Shown one piece after another: positions 26,266 to 35,233 of a stretch of DNA of 64,000 nt. The first letter of the stretch is position 1. Each line of letters starts with the position of its first letter. Under the pieces are notes generated by a model. The model saw only the letters and a program-made list of their open reading frames with translations, made no database searches and had not been told where the DNA came from. Origin of the DNA: Bacillus subtilis (lineage in GTDB: Bacteria > Pseudomonadota > Alphaproteobacteria > Rhizobiales > Rhizobiaceae); the NCBI GenBank assembly GCA_021733665.1, contig JAHREI010000001.1:682001-746000 (forward strand), given 5' to 3'. Made by a program: the position numbers and the translations under genes.

Positions 26266-27258
26266 ATGGCAGAAACCTCTTCTACCAGACCGACCCTTGA
26301 GGTCAAAAATCTGCAGGTTGATTTTCCGGGACGCCGCGGCACACTGACTGCATTGTCGGATGTGAGCCTGTCCATCATGCCGGGAGAAATTCTCGGCGTG
26401 GTTGGTGAATCCGGTGCGGGTAAATCCATGACCGGTCTGGCTGTGCAGGGCTTGCTAGAATCTCCGGGACATATTGCGGGCGGTGAAGTTTTGCTCAATG
26501 GCCGCCGCATTGATAATCTCAGCGATAAAGAAATGCAGAAAATCCGCGGCCGTGAAATCGGCGCGATTTTTCAGGACCCGCTGACATCGCTCAATCCGCT
26601 TTTCACAATCGGATCGCAGCTGGTTGAAACCATCACTCAACATTTGCCGCTGAGTCGCACGCAGGCACAAGAACGCGCAATTTCGCTGTTGAAAGAAGTG
26701 GGCATTCCGGCACCGGAAGACCGCATCAACCATTATCCGCACCAGTTTTCCGGCGGTATGCGCCAGCGTGTTGTGATTGCATTGGCACTGGCCGCAGAAC
26801 CAAAGCTGATTATTGCCGATGAGCCGACAACCGCGCTGGACGTGTCTATTCAGGCGCAGATTACCTCGCTGTTGCGTCGTCTTTGTAAAGAACACGGCAC
26901 AGCGGTGATGCTGGTCACCCATGATATGGGCGTGATTGCCGAAACTGCTGACCGTGTGGCCGTGATGTATGCCGGACGTCTGGTGGAAAACGGACCGGTT
27001 GAAACCGTGCTGAAAAATCCGAGCCATATGTATACACGCGGGCTTATGAGCTCCATTCCGGCGCTGGGAAAACGTGTGGAACGGCTGAACCAGATTGACG
27101 GCTCGATGCCGCGTCTTGATGCCATTCCGACCGGCTGTGCCTTCAATCCGCGCTGTGTGAAAGCATTTGACCGTTGCCGTAGCGAGCGTCCTGATTTGAT
27201 GCCTGCTGCGGATGGTACCGGTGTCAGCGCTTGCTGGCTCAATGCGGGAGCTGCCTGA
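26266..27258 (+). CDS. Peptide-type ABC transporter ATPase (DppD-like)
   Basis: A 330-residue ABC ATPase with Walker [11 protein letters not shown]-loop [16 protein letters not shown], signature [15 protein letters not shown], Walker [14 protein letters not shown] and switch LVTHDMGV. The C-terminal GCAFNPRC-x9-C segment is the cysteine-bearing extension typical of DppD/OppD. GAGAGGAAGC lies before the ATG. It energises the importer whose permeases are encoded two genes upstream. Confidence 0.94.
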   Translation: MAETSSTRPTLEVKNLQVDFPGRRGTLTALSDVSLSIMPGEILGVVGESGAGKSMTGLAVQGLLESPGHIAGGEVLLNGRRIDNLSDKEMQKIRGREIGAIFQDPLTSLNPLFTIGSQLVETITQHLPLSRTQAQERAISLLKEVGIPAPEDRINHYPHQFSGGMRQRVVIALALAAEPKLIIADEPTTALDVSIQAQITSLLRRLCKEHGTAVMLVTHDMGVIAETADRVAVMYAGRLVENGPVETVLKNPSHMYTRGLMSSIPALGKRVERLNQIDGSMPRLDAIPTGCAFNPRCVKAFDRCRSERPDLMPAADGTGVSACWLNAGAA

Positions 27259-28241
27259 TGAGTGATATTGCTATGAAACAGACACCTGCTGCCCTTGAAG
27301 TCAACGATCTGAGCATTTGCTTTGATGTTTCAGCTCCTTGGCTCAATCGTGTGATCGAGCGCAAACCGCGTCAGATGCTGCATGCGGTCAATGATATCAG
27401 TTTCAGCGTGCCGCAAGGCGGTTGCCTGAGCCTCGTTGGTGAGTCCGGTTGCGGCAAGTCCACTGTGGCGCGTCTGGTGACTGGTCTCTACCGCCCGAGC
27501 AATGGTGAAATCCGTTTTGCGCCTTCAAAAAGCGGCGCGCCATTGTCAGCGCATATGATCTTTCAGGATCCTTATGCGAGCCTTAATCCGCGCTGGCGGG
27601 TACACAGCATCATTGCTGAACCGCTGCGTGAATTGAAACTGCGTAAGACTGAAGCCGAGATCAATGATCGTGTGGAAGAACTGCTGAAAATCGTTGGTCT
27701 TGCACCATCGGACGGCAAGAAGTTCCCGCATGAGTTTTCCGGCGGTCAGCGCCAGCGTATTTCGATTGCCCGTGCTCTTGCGGGTGAGCCGGAATTTCTG
27801 GTCTGCGATGAGCCGACCTCGGCGCTGGACGTTTCCGTGCAGGCGCAAATTCTTAATCTGATGCGCAGGCTGCAGGACGAGCTTGGTCTGACTTTCCTGT
27901 TCATCAGCCATGATATGAGTGTTGTCCGCCACATGTCGGATCGCATTGCGGTGATGTATCTGGGGCGGATTGTTGAGGAAGCGGATACAGAAACACTGTT
28001 TGCTGATCCGAAACATCCTTATACGCGTCTGCTTTTGGAAACGATCCCGAATATTGCGGAACCGCATCGTGATCGTGTGGTTGGCGGCGGTGAAGTGCCA
28101 AGCCCACTGAAACCACCTTCGGGTTGCACATTCCATCCGCGTTGTGCCTTTGCGGACAGCCGCTGTTCGGCAACAAAGCCGGAGATGAAAGCCTATGATG
28201 ACGGCAGTCGTGTTGCCTGTCATCGCATTGGTGAAATCTGA
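27258..28241 (+). CDS. Peptide-type ABC transporter ATPase (DppF-like)
   Basis: A 327-residue ABC ATPase with Walker [10 protein letters not shown], signature [15 protein letters not shown], Walker [14 protein letters not shown] and switch FISHDMSVV. A C-terminal GCTFHPRCAF-x6-C extension follows. Its ATG overlaps the stop of the DppD-like gene by one base (TGATG). DppD and DppF form the ATPase heterodimer of family 5 importers. This is the last gene of the operon; a terminator follows at 28303. Confidence 0.94.
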   Translation: MSDIAMKQTPAALEVNDLSICFDVSAPWLNRVIERKPRQMLHAVNDISFSVPQGGCLSLVGESGCGKSTVARLVTGLYRPSNGEIRFAPSKSGAPLSAHMIFQDPYASLNPRWRVHSIIAEPLRELKLRKTEAEINDRVEELLKIVGLAPSDGKKFPHEFSGGQRQRISIARALAGEPEFLVCDEPTSALDVSVQAQILNLMRRLQDELGLTFLFISHDMSVVRHMSDRIAVMYLGRIVEEADTETLFADPKHPYTRLLLETIPNIAEPHRDRVVGGGEVPSPLKPPSGCTFHPRCAFADSRCSATKPEMKAYDDGSRVACHRIGEI

Positions 28242-28302
28242 GGTTTAAATTTAAACGAACCCTCCGTGCCGGATGTCTTCGGATATCCGGCACCCATCCG
28301 GC

Positions 28303-28339
28303 AAAAGGCGGCAGAGTTCTCTCTGTCGTCTTTTGTTTT
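28303..28339 (+). terminator. Terminator of the binding protein/amidohydrolase operon
   Basis: 14-bp stem AAAAGGCGGCAGAG/CTCTGTCGTCTTTT with two G-T pairs, TTCT loop, then GTTTTC. A second hairpin, GTGCCGGAT/ATCCGGCAC at 28266-28293, lies just upstream. Confidence 0.75.
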
Positions 28340-28340
28340 C

Positions 28341-28386
28341 TAGAGCGCCGTGCGCCCAAGAGGGTGCACAAAGGTCGCTCTAACAC
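28341..28386 (-). repeat. Intergenic palindromic repeat, copy 1
   Basis: Read on the minus strand, AGAGCGACCTTTGTGC leads into an inner stem GTGCACCC/GGGCGCAC (one A-C mismatch) and closes with GGCGCTCTA. The same ends, with a different but still paired inner stem, occur on the plus strand at 38922-38970. Confidence 0.7.
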
Positions 28387-28396
28387 TCTATGTCAT

Positions 28397-28431
28397 AAAA
28401 AAACCTCCGGACATTGCTGGCCGGAGGCTTT
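28397..28431 (-). terminator. Terminator of the racemase/flavin reductase transcript
   Basis: Stem CCTCCGG (28404-28410)/CCGGAGG (28421-28427). On the minus strand it is followed by seven T residues. It is 23 bases after the racemase stop codon. Confidence 0.8.
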
Positions 28432-28453
28432 TGAATAGCTATTGTGCGCGTGG

Positions 28454-29152
28454 TTATTTCACGCGCGGATAGTCATAGGCACCGGCTTTGGAGGTGCGAT
28501 ATCCGGCGCTGACATAAGCTTCTGCCAGTTTGACTGCAGCGGTTACGCCGTCGATCACCGGCAGACCGCAACGCTGTTCCAACCGTTCGCACAGTTCCGA
28601 CATACCGGCACAGCCGAGGACAATCGCTTCTGCATGGTCTTCGCGTTTGGCGCGTTCGATTTCCTGCACCAGCGTATCTTCCGTATGACAGGCATTTTCT
28701 TCCAGTGCGAGCACCGGCATGTCGATGGAACGCACACGACGGCAATGGTGGGTGGCGCCATATTCCTGCACGAGATCTTCAATGATCGGCACCGAGCGGG
28801 GCAGGGTGGTGACGACGGAGAAGCGTTTGGAAATGGTCATGGCAACCTGCACAGCAGCCTGACATATACCGAAAACCGGACCACCGGCAACTTCACGGGC
28901 CGCATCCAGTCCCGGATCGTCAAAACAGGCGACGACATAGGCATCAAAGCCTTTTGTTTCTCCCTCACGGATGAGCTTCAGCATGGATGGCACAGCCATT
29001 GCCTCGTCAGCATGGCCTTCAATACTGCGCGGTGTATCTGTCGGATTAATGGCTTCAATGACTGTGGTTGGCAGGGCTGCGCTGCGGGCGCTGCGTTCTG
29101 CCTGATCCGTCATGGATTGGGTGGAGTTCGGATTGATAAGAAGAATGCGCAA
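28454..29152 (-). CDS. Asp/Glu/hydantoin racemase family protein
   Basis: A 232-residue protein starting RILLINPNSTQSMT, the hallmark of hydantoin racemase (HyuE)-type members of the Asp/Glu racemase superfamily. Two catalytic cysteines are visible, in VVACFDDPGLDA and in VLGCAGM, where the family has its acid/base pair. The start is a TTG at 29152, preceded by AAAGG, four bases after the flavin reductase stop; no ATG lies near. The members racemise amino acids or 5-substituted hydantoins. Next to two amidohydrolases, this hints at catabolism of a chiral cyclic amide, which is an inference. Confidence 0.87.
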   Translation of the reverse strand: MRILLINPNSTQSMTDQAERSARSAALPTTVIEAINPTDTPRSIEGHADEAMAVPSMLKLIREGETKGFDAYVVACFDDPGLDAAREVAGGPVFGICQAAVQVAMTISKRFSVVTTLPRSVPIIEDLVQEYGATHHCRRVRSIDMPVLALEENACHTEDTLVQEIERAKREDHAEAIVLGCAGMSELCERLEQRCGLPVIDGVTAAVKLAEAYVSAGYRTSKAGAYDYPRVK

Positions 29153-29156
29153 GGGC

Positions 29157-29792
29157 TTAGCCTTTATTGGTCAGACGATCCTGAAATGCAGCCAGACCCG
29201 GCGATTTCAGTACAAATTGGTTATCGGAAGCGATGTAATTATCGGCATGCAGGCGGGCGATCGGCTGATAGACCTCCGGATTGACATAACGCCCAGCCTC
29301 ATCCAGACAGTCGCGGCGCACATGCATATGTACCACCTCGCCAAGCACGATAACGCGGCGTTCATATTCAATCAGCCGCTCTACCCGACATTCCATGGAG
29401 CACGGCGATTGCGGCAGCCAGCGGGAGCAAACCTGCGTTCCGGCTTCTGAAGTCAGTCCGGCCATAGCAACTTCATCGACATCGGGTTCAAAGCCGATCC
29501 CGCAAACCAGCATGGCATCGGAAATTGCCATATCCACCATATTCACAGTAAATTCCTGTGTGCGGCGGATATTGAGGACTGTGTCCTTTTCCCGTCCGTC
29601 CGCCCTTGTCTGAATACCAAGAATGACAATTGCCGGATCATGGGAGAAGACGTTAAAAAAGCTCATAGGGGCAGCATTGTCCTGCCCGTTTTCCGCGCGG
29701 GTTGTAACCAGAGCAATCGGTCGCGGGCCGACAAAATTTGTCAGCAGCCGGTAACGGTCGAGCGGTTCCATTTGCGTGAAATCAAAATCCAT
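29157..29792 (-). CDS. Flavin reductase-like domain protein
   Basis: A 211-residue protein of the flavin reductase-like, FMN-binding split barrel family. It has PRPIALVTT, APMSFFNVFSHDPAIVILG and KDTVLNI segments. Such proteins reduce or bind FMN and may supply a monooxygenase, although no oxygenase is next to it; the SsuD-like enzyme at 34 kb is the nearest. GGGGGAAC precedes the ATG. It is cotranscribed with the racemase gene and divergent from the M24 peptidase gene, with a GntR-type site between them. Confidence 0.85.
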   Translation of the reverse strand: MDFDFTQMEPLDRYRLLTNFVGPRPIALVTTRAENGQDNAAPMSFFNVFSHDPAIVILGIQTRADGREKDTVLNIRRTQEFTVNMVDMAISDAMLVCGIGFEPDVDEVAMAGLTSEAGTQVCSRWLPQSPCSMECRVERLIEYERRVIVLGEVVHMHVRRDCLDEAGRYVNPEVYQPIARLHADNYIASDNQFVLKSPGLAAFQDRLTNKG

Positions 29793-29848
29793 TCATGTTC
29801 CCCCGTTATTATTGTGGAGTCGTACCAATTTAGAAAAATTCTGTATTA

Positions 29849-29872
29849 TTGTCTACAAATATGTTGCCAATA
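29849..29872. promoter_or_regulatory. Paired GT-NN-AC motif, candidate GntR operator 3
   Basis: Core GTCTAC (29851-29856) sits in the palindrome TTGTCTACAA, with a second, weaker core GTTGCC 12 bases further on. TACAAATATGTTG is identical to operator 1. The site lies between divergent genes and could serve both. Confidence 0.55.
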
Positions 29873-29966
29873 ATATTCATCATTGTTTGCAATGAAATTT
29901 GCTCTGTTTTCTTGAAAATGCCTGATATATGAGGATGCATCTGAAAAGAAACGGGAAGATCGTCTG

Positions 29967-31157
29967 ATGATTGGTGGCTCTGATTACGCAACAGAACTGG
30001 CTTCTATCCGCCCTTGGGCAGATGTCGCACCGGCAATAACAATTGCTGAGCGACAGGCGCGACTGGAGAAAGCCCGTAGCCTGATGGCAGCAAGCGGCGC
30101 AGGTGCGCTGATTGTTGGCGCGGGCACCAGCCTGAATTATTTTACCGGTATTGGCTGGGGCATGATTGAGCGGCTGGTGGCTATGGTGCTGCCGCTTAAA
30201 GGGGAGCCTTATCTGATCTGTCCGGCTTTTGAAGCCGGATCGCTGGAAGCTGTGCGTATTATGGATACACGTGTGCGGTTGTGGGAAGAGCATGAAAGCC
30301 CGTCTGATCTTGTTGCACAAATCCTCCAAGATGAGAATTGCTCTGTATTGGCCGTCGATCCGGCGCTGCCCTTTGGTATGGCAAGCGGTATCGGTAAAGC
30401 AGCCGGTAATGTGAAACTGACAGATGCGACTGCGATTATTGACGGCTGCCGCAGCGTGAAATCACTGGCAGAAATCGCGATCATGAAACAGGCCATGCAG
30501 ATGTCACTGGAAGTGCATCGCCGTGCCGCCCGTATTCTGCATGTTGGTATCAAAGCCAGCACCGTTCGCAATTTCATTCATGAAGCGCATAAGGCAATCG
30601 GCAGCAATGGCAGCACTTTTTGCGCTGTGCAATTTGGACGCTCGACAGCTTTTCCGCATGGCTTACCGCAGGATGATGTGTTGGCTGAAAATGATGTCGT
30701 GCTGGTCGATACCGGTTGTCTGGTACAGGGCTATAATTCCGATCTGACACGCACTTATATTTTCGGCACGCCGACTGCCGAGCAGCAGCGTATCTGGGAT
30801 ATTGAAAAAGAGGCGCAACTCGCAGCATTTGCAGCCGCTAAAATCGGTGCAACCTGCGGCTCAGTGGATGATGCCGCCCGTGCTGTGCTGGAGCGTCATG
30901 GCTTGGGGCCGGACTACCAATTGCCGGGTCTGCCGCATCGTACCGGCCACGGCATCGGGATGACTATTCACGAGGCACCTTATCTGGTGCGTGGTAACCA
31001 GACTGTGCTGCAGGCAGGTATGTGCGTTTCCAATGAGCCGATGATCGTGGTGCCGGAACAGTTTGGCATCCGGCTGGAAGATCATTTTTATATGACAGAA
31101 CAGGGCGCGGAGTGGTTTACCGAGCCGTCATTGAGCATGACGCAGCCATTTGGGTAA
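29967..31157 (+). CDS. M24 family metallopeptidase (Xaa-Pro dipeptidase/ectoine hydrolase-like)
   Basis: A 396-residue pita-bread metalloenzyme with a creatinase-type N-terminal domain (residues about 25-165). The five metal ligands are in place: VDTGC (Asp), DLTRTYIFG (Asp), HRTGHGIG (His), SNEPMIV (Glu) and IRLEDHF (Glu). Family members hydrolyse Xaa-Pro peptides, creatine or ectoine-type amides. GGGAAGA precedes the ATG. The GntR-type site upstream and the neighbouring racemase and amidohydrolases suggest that it completes breakdown of the same imported compound. Confidence 0.9.
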   Translation: MIGGSDYATELASIRPWADVAPAITIAERQARLEKARSLMAASGAGALIVGAGTSLNYFTGIGWGMIERLVAMVLPLKGEPYLICPAFEAGSLEAVRIMDTRVRLWEEHESPSDLVAQILQDENCSVLAVDPALPFGMASGIGKAAGNVKLTDATAIIDGCRSVKSLAEIAIMKQAMQMSLEVHRRAARILHVGIKASTVRNFIHEAHKAIGSNGSTFCAVQFGRSTAFPHGLPQDDVLAENDVVLVDTGCLVQGYNSDLTRTYIFGTPTAEQQRIWDIEKEAQLAAFAAAKIGATCGSVDDAARAVLERHGLGPDYQLPGLPHRTGHGIGMTIHEAPYLVRGNQTVLQAGMCVSNEPMIVVPEQFGIRLEDHFYMTEQGAEWFTEPSLSMTQPFG

Positions 31158-31163
31158 AAAACA

Positions 31164-31192
31164 AAAAGCCGCTCAAGAACTGAGCGGCTTTT
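31164..31192. terminator. Bidirectional terminator between M24 peptidase and TRAP genes
   Basis: 12-bp stem AAAAGCCGCTCA/TGAGCGGCTTTT with a five-base loop. It has T-rich exits on both strands and lies between convergent genes. Confidence 0.92.
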
Positions 31193-31206
31193 CTTTTGCT
31201 TAAAGC

Positions 31207-32205
31207 TTAGAGAGCTTTAATTGCATTAATGCGATCTATGCCACCAACAACCGGTGCGAAATCGTCCCAGACGGTTTTTGCACCAGCCTGCCACTGGTCA
31301 TACTCTTCCGGCTGCAGAACCTGTGCACTATGCTCTTTGGCGGTGGTGATTGCTGCTGCTTCATCATCAACGATCAACTGATTGAAATAGGCGGTGGCCT
31401 CCTGGGATGCCTCCTGCAGCACCTGTTGCTGTTCGGCACTCAGGCCGTTCCAGAAACTTGCGGAAAAATAGACCACACCGGACGCCCAGATATGGCTGGT
31501 CTCGGTGACAAACGGCACCACCTCATAGAGTTTGAAACTCGCATAGGCAGATTTTGTCAGATCCATCGCATCGGCAACGCCGGTTTCCAGTGCATTATAG
31601 GTTTCGGTGATCGGAATACCCACCGGCGTGGTGCCGAGATTGCTCCAGAGCTTGGTATGCAACGGGCTTTGAATAACGCGGATACGCTTGCCTTTCAGCT
31701 GTTCCGGCTTGGTCACGGCTTCTTTGGTCAGCAAATGCCGTGCGCCATAATTGATAAAGCCGGTGGCAATGAAATTCTGCGCTCTCAACTTTTCTTTCAG
31801 ATCATTGCCGGTCTCGCCCTGCACAGTTTTCAGCACATGGTCAGCATCTTTGAACAGGAATGGCAGGTCGAGAATTTGCAGCTCAGGCACCCAGCCGGAC
31901 AATGCGGAAACCGTGGAAAGGCTGCCCTGAATGGAGCCGAGACGGATGCCTTCAGCCACTTCCTTTTCACCACCCAAAGCACTGTCTTTGACGATGTTGA
32001 AACGGAATTGTCCCGGCAGTTTTGCTTCCACGAGATCACGGATTTTCAACCAGATTTTGGTTTCCGGCTTGTCATCGCCGAACAGCGAGGCAATCGTGAT
32101 GGCGGTTTTGGCCTGTGCCGTGCGGATCAGGGCTGGCATGGTAAGAGCGGTGGCAGTGCCGAGCGTGGCTGTGCGCAGAAAATGGCGGCGGTTAAGCGTA
32201 ATCAT
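31207..32205 (-). CDS. TRAP transporter periplasmic binding protein (DctP-like)
   Basis: A 332-residue binding protein. The signal begins ITLNRRHFLRTATLG, a twin-arginine type motif, and ends TAQA near residue 33. The mature protein has the DctP-family stretches GGEKEVAEGIRLGSIQ, ELQILDLPFLF and KGKRIRVIQSPLH, the last carrying the conserved Arg that usually binds a carboxylate or sulfonate. The ATG at 32205 was chosen because it starts the Tat signal. It lies 26 bases after the fused TRAP membrane gene on the same strand. Confidence 0.92.
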   Translation of the reverse strand: MITLNRRHFLRTATLGTATALTMPALIRTAQAKTAITIASLFGDDKPETKIWLKIRDLVEAKLPGQFRFNIVKDSALGGEKEVAEGIRLGSIQGSLSTVSALSGWVPELQILDLPFLFKDADHVLKTVQGETGNDLKEKLRAQNFIATGFINYGARHLLTKEAVTKPEQLKGKRIRVIQSPLHTKLWSNLGTTPVGIPITETYNALETGVADAMDLTKSAYASFKLYEVVPFVTETSHIWASGVVYFSASFWNGLSAEQQQVLQEASQEATAYFNQLIVDDEAAAITTAKEHSAQVLQPEEYDQWQAGAKTVWDDFAPVVGGIDRINAIKAL

Positions 32206-32231
32206 AGCGGATAATCCTTTATGCGGGCGGG

Positions 32232-34064
32232 TCAGATGAGCAGAGCCCATGCGCCGAGAATGACGAGAGAAAACAGCAAAGCGATGAAGTAGGGTGTCAT
32301 GGCTTTGAAAAGGGCGGTGGCGGGAAGGCGGGTAACACCGCTGACCACAAAGACCAGCATGCCGACCGGTGGCGTCAGTCCCCCGATCATCAGATTGACC
32401 ACGAGAATGACGCCGAACATCACCGGATCAATACCGGCTGCAATAGCAATAGGCAGAAAGATCGGGCCGAAGAGCAGAATGGCGGCGCCGATATCCAGAA
32501 CAAGGCCGACAACCAACAGCACGAGATTGATGATGATCAGGGTAACAATCGGATTGGCACCAAAACCATTGACCAGATCGGAAATCGTGCCGGAAATATC
32601 ATCCACAGCCAGCAGGAATGCGAAAGGGCTGGCTGTGCCGATCAAGAGGCCAATCGCCGAGGCTTCTTTGCCGGATTGCTTGAAAATATCATAGAGCGAA
32701 GTGATGCCGACTTTACCGATCACAGCCATGACCAGTGTATAGATGGCGGCAATGGCGGCGGCTTCCGTGGTGGTGACAACACCCATGCGGATGCCGACAA
32801 CCACGATAATACCAAGGCCAAAAGCCGGTATAGCACCGATAGCGGCCTGTACACGCTCCCGCCCGCTGGCACGCGGTTGTGCAACCTGTTCCTTCACTGT
32901 CAGGTGAATGGCTACAGCGAGGCACACGGCCATGACAGCACCGGCAGCGAATCCGCCGACCAGCAGAGCGCCGACGGAGAGATTGGTTGCCGCGGCGAGA
33001 ATAAGAAAGGCAATCGACGGCGGGATGACATTATCCAACACAGAAGTTGCCGCGATAATCGCACCGGCCTGTGCAGGCGGATAGCCACGCTTTACCAGTT
33101 CCGGCTGAAAGGTTGCCGAGCTGAACGCAGCATTGGCGACAGAGGAGCCGGAGGCACCGGAAAACAACACACTGGTCAGCAGTGTGGTTTGCGCCAGTCC
33201 GGCACGGCGATGCCCAACAAGAGAAGAGGCGCAATGCACGATTTTCTGGGCAATGCCTGCGGCGGTGAGCAGGCTTCCGGCCAGCAGGAAGAACGGGATC
33301 GCCAGCAACAGGAATTTGGAAACGCCGGTGACAGTGGAGGAAACCACAGCCGGTTCCGGCAGTGTACTGCCAAAGGCAATGGCTATATAGGCACCGGCGA
33401 GAAAAGCGTGCGGCAGAGGTGCGGCAACCAGTAGGCCGGCCAGCGCGATCAGCCCCAGTACAATACTCGGGCTCAAATCCGTATCAATATGGCTATGACT
33501 AACCGCAATATAGAGCACGGTTGCTGTAATACCGGCGATCAGGACGTCAGCGGTTTTATTCTCGCTGATGCGCTGCAATCCCAGCACAATCACAATGAAG
33601 AACCCGCCGAGGCCTAGAAAGCCGAACCTGATCCATTCCGGCAGGCCGAGTGTCGGAGAAATGCCGCCAAGCAAACTGGCAATCCGTGCACTGCCGAAAC
33701 TTAAAATCAGCCCGCTCATCAGTGTGAAAACATCGGCACAAACAGCTGTCACACGCTGACCGGCAGGAGACAAACGCGAAGTCACCAGATCAAGCCGCAT
33801 CGCCAATGCCGAATTGATGGCCAGCGGCGCACCAAAAGCAATCAATGCAACATAGAGCCATGTCGCCAGCTCTTCCGAGCCGAGAAGACCGGTATTAAAC
33901 CCGTAGCGCAGCACCACTGTTGTCAGCACAATCAGCAGCAGTGCAGCCAGCAATGTGGCGCAGATTGCCCCCAGCATAGTCTCAATGCCTGCCAGTATTA
34001 TTCTGGCAAGCGACTGAACCGGTGTGGTTGCAACTGCGGGATAGGTCTTCACTGTACTCATCAT
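32232..34064 (-). CDS. TRAP transporter fused small and large membrane subunits (DctQM)
   Basis: A 610-residue membrane protein. About residues 20-180 form the four-helix DctQ part (LLGSEELATWLYVALIAFG). From about residue 200 it is the large DctM domain (FLLLAIPFFLLAGSLL, FSGASGSSVANAAF, PSIAFLILAAATN). Its start codon overlaps the stop of the SsuD-like gene (TGATG). Such proteins use an ion gradient to import organic acids or sulfonates. The order binding-like protein, monooxygenase, TRAP QM, TRAP P implies a single minus-strand operon. Confidence 0.93.
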   Translation of the reverse strand: MMSTVKTYPAVATTPVQSLARIILAGIETMLGAICATLLAALLLIVLTTVVLRYGFNTGLLGSEELATWLYVALIAFGAPLAINSALAMRLDLVTSRLSPAGQRVTAVCADVFTLMSGLILSFGSARIASLLGGISPTLGLPEWIRFGFLGLGGFFIVIVLGLQRISENKTADVLIAGITATVLYIAVSHSHIDTDLSPSIVLGLIALAGLLVAAPLPHAFLAGAYIAIAFGSTLPEPAVVSSTVTGVSKFLLLAIPFFLLAGSLLTAAGIAQKIVHCASSLVGHRRAGLAQTTLLTSVLFSGASGSSVANAAFSSATFQPELVKRGYPPAQAGAIIAATSVLDNVIPPSIAFLILAAATNLSVGALLVGGFAAGAVMAVCLAVAIHLTVKEQVAQPRASGRERVQAAIGAIPAFGLGIIVVVGIRMGVVTTTEAAAIAAIYTLVMAVIGKVGITSLYDIFKQSGKEASAIGLLIGTASPFAFLLAVDDISGTISDLVNGFGANPIVTLIIINLVLLVVGLVLDIGAAILLFGPIFLPIAIAAGIDPVMFGVILVVNLMIGGLTPPVGMLVFVVSGVTRLPATALFKAMTPYFIALLFSLVILGAWALLI

Positions 34065-35194
34065 CAGGCCGTTTTGAGCTTGGAGAGGTCGCGGTCAAAC
34101 AGAGTTGACCATGTATAATGCTTTGCTTGCGTTACTTCGGTCGAAACATCAAGGCGTGGCAGCACAGTTTCTCCGAAACGATAGGCTTCTTCCAAAAGCG
34201 GCATGCCGGAGAGGATGAATGTTTCCACACCCGCTTCACGATAGGCTTCAAGTGTACGGATAACCGTATCAGGTGAGCCGACGATAGCGGTGCCCGGACC
34301 CGGACGCACAAGACCGATGCCTGCCCAGAGGTTCGGCGCAATTTCCAGATCACGCAGGTTCTCAGGCTTAATACCGCCATGCAAAGCGCTCATCCGCTGC
34401 TGGCCAACGGAATCCGTATTGGAAACGAAACGCTGATTAGCGGCAATGGATGCGGCATCCATCTGGGCATAGAGATCATTGGCAGCCTCCCATGCTTTGG
34501 CGTCGGTATCGCGCACAATCACATAAAGGCGGATACCATATTGCATGGTGCGGCCGAATTGTTTGGCGCGTTCTTTAACCTTGGCGATTTTCGCACCGAT
34601 CTGCTCCGGCGTTTCACCCCATGACAAGTAAGTGTCGGTATGCTTGGCGGAAACATCGAGCGCTTTATCGGAGGAGCCTCCAAACCAGAGCGGCGGCGGG
34701 GCAATCGTCTCCCCCACCGGCAGTGCAAGTTTGGCACCTGTCGTTGAGAAATATTTGCCCTGATAATCCACGCTTTCACCGGCAAACAGCTTGTGCCAGA
34801 TGGTCAGATATTCATCCGCCATGTCATAGCGTTCATCATGGGGAATGTTCATGCCATAGGCACCGAGCATTTTGGCGTCGCCTGATACGACATTGACCAG
34901 CAAACGACCGTTGGAAAACTCCTGAAAGCTCGCTGCCATTTTGGCAAGCAGGGTAGGGGCAATCAAACCCGGATGAATGGCAACGAGGAATTTCAGCCGT
35001 TCCGTATAAGGCAGCAATGAATTGGCCAGTCCCCATACATCATGGGCACCGGTGGCAAAGAGTGCGCCGGTATAGCCCAGCTGGTCATAGGCCATGGCAA
35101 GCTGCTTGTAATAGCCAAGGTCAACCTTGCGGGAGCCTTCAGGCTTCCAAGGATAGGCACCGTCAGGTGCGCACATATACCAGAAAATATTCAT
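34064..35194 (-). CDS. SsuD-like FMNH2-dependent alkanesulfonate monooxygenase (LLM class)
   Basis: A 376-residue luciferase-like monooxygenase. Several stretches match SsuD closely: DLGYYKQLAMAYDQLGYTGAL, TERLKFLVAIHPGLIAPTL, PLWFGGSSD, YGIRLYVIVRDT and NTDSVGQQRMSALHGG. The Arg in FGIRL-type segments is kept. The Cys54 region of E. coli SsuD has no Cys here (ATGAHDVW), and the His-bearing loop near residue 10 differs, so substrate range may differ. SsuD enzymes cleave C-S bonds of sulfonates to sulfite and aldehyde using reduced FMN, here probably from the reductase at 37373. Confidence 0.9.
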   Translation of the reverse strand: MNIFWYMCAPDGAYPWKPEGSRKVDLGYYKQLAMAYDQLGYTGALFATGAHDVWGLANSLLPYTERLKFLVAIHPGLIAPTLLAKMAASFQEFSNGRLLVNVVSGDAKMLGAYGMNIPHDERYDMADEYLTIWHKLFAGESVDYQGKYFSTTGAKLALPVGETIAPPPLWFGGSSDKALDVSAKHTDTYLSWGETPEQIGAKIAKVKERAKQFGRTMQYGIRLYVIVRDTDAKAWEAANDLYAQMDAASIAANQRFVSNTDSVGQQRMSALHGGIKPENLRDLEIAPNLWAGIGLVRPGPGTAIVGSPDTVIRTLEAYREAGVETFILSGMPLLEEAYRFGETVLPRLDVSTEVTQAKHYTWSTLFDRDLSKLKTA

Positions 35195-35233
35195 ATCAGT
35201 GTCCGTATTCTTAAATTTAGGAGATTGTGGCGA

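Noticed and set aside
28454-31157. Classic hydantoin utilisation operon
   Set aside because: The racemase-like gene is present, but neither a D-hydantoinase/dihydropyrimidinase nor an N-carbamoyl amino acid hydrolase is found nearby, so the standard pathway is not supported.
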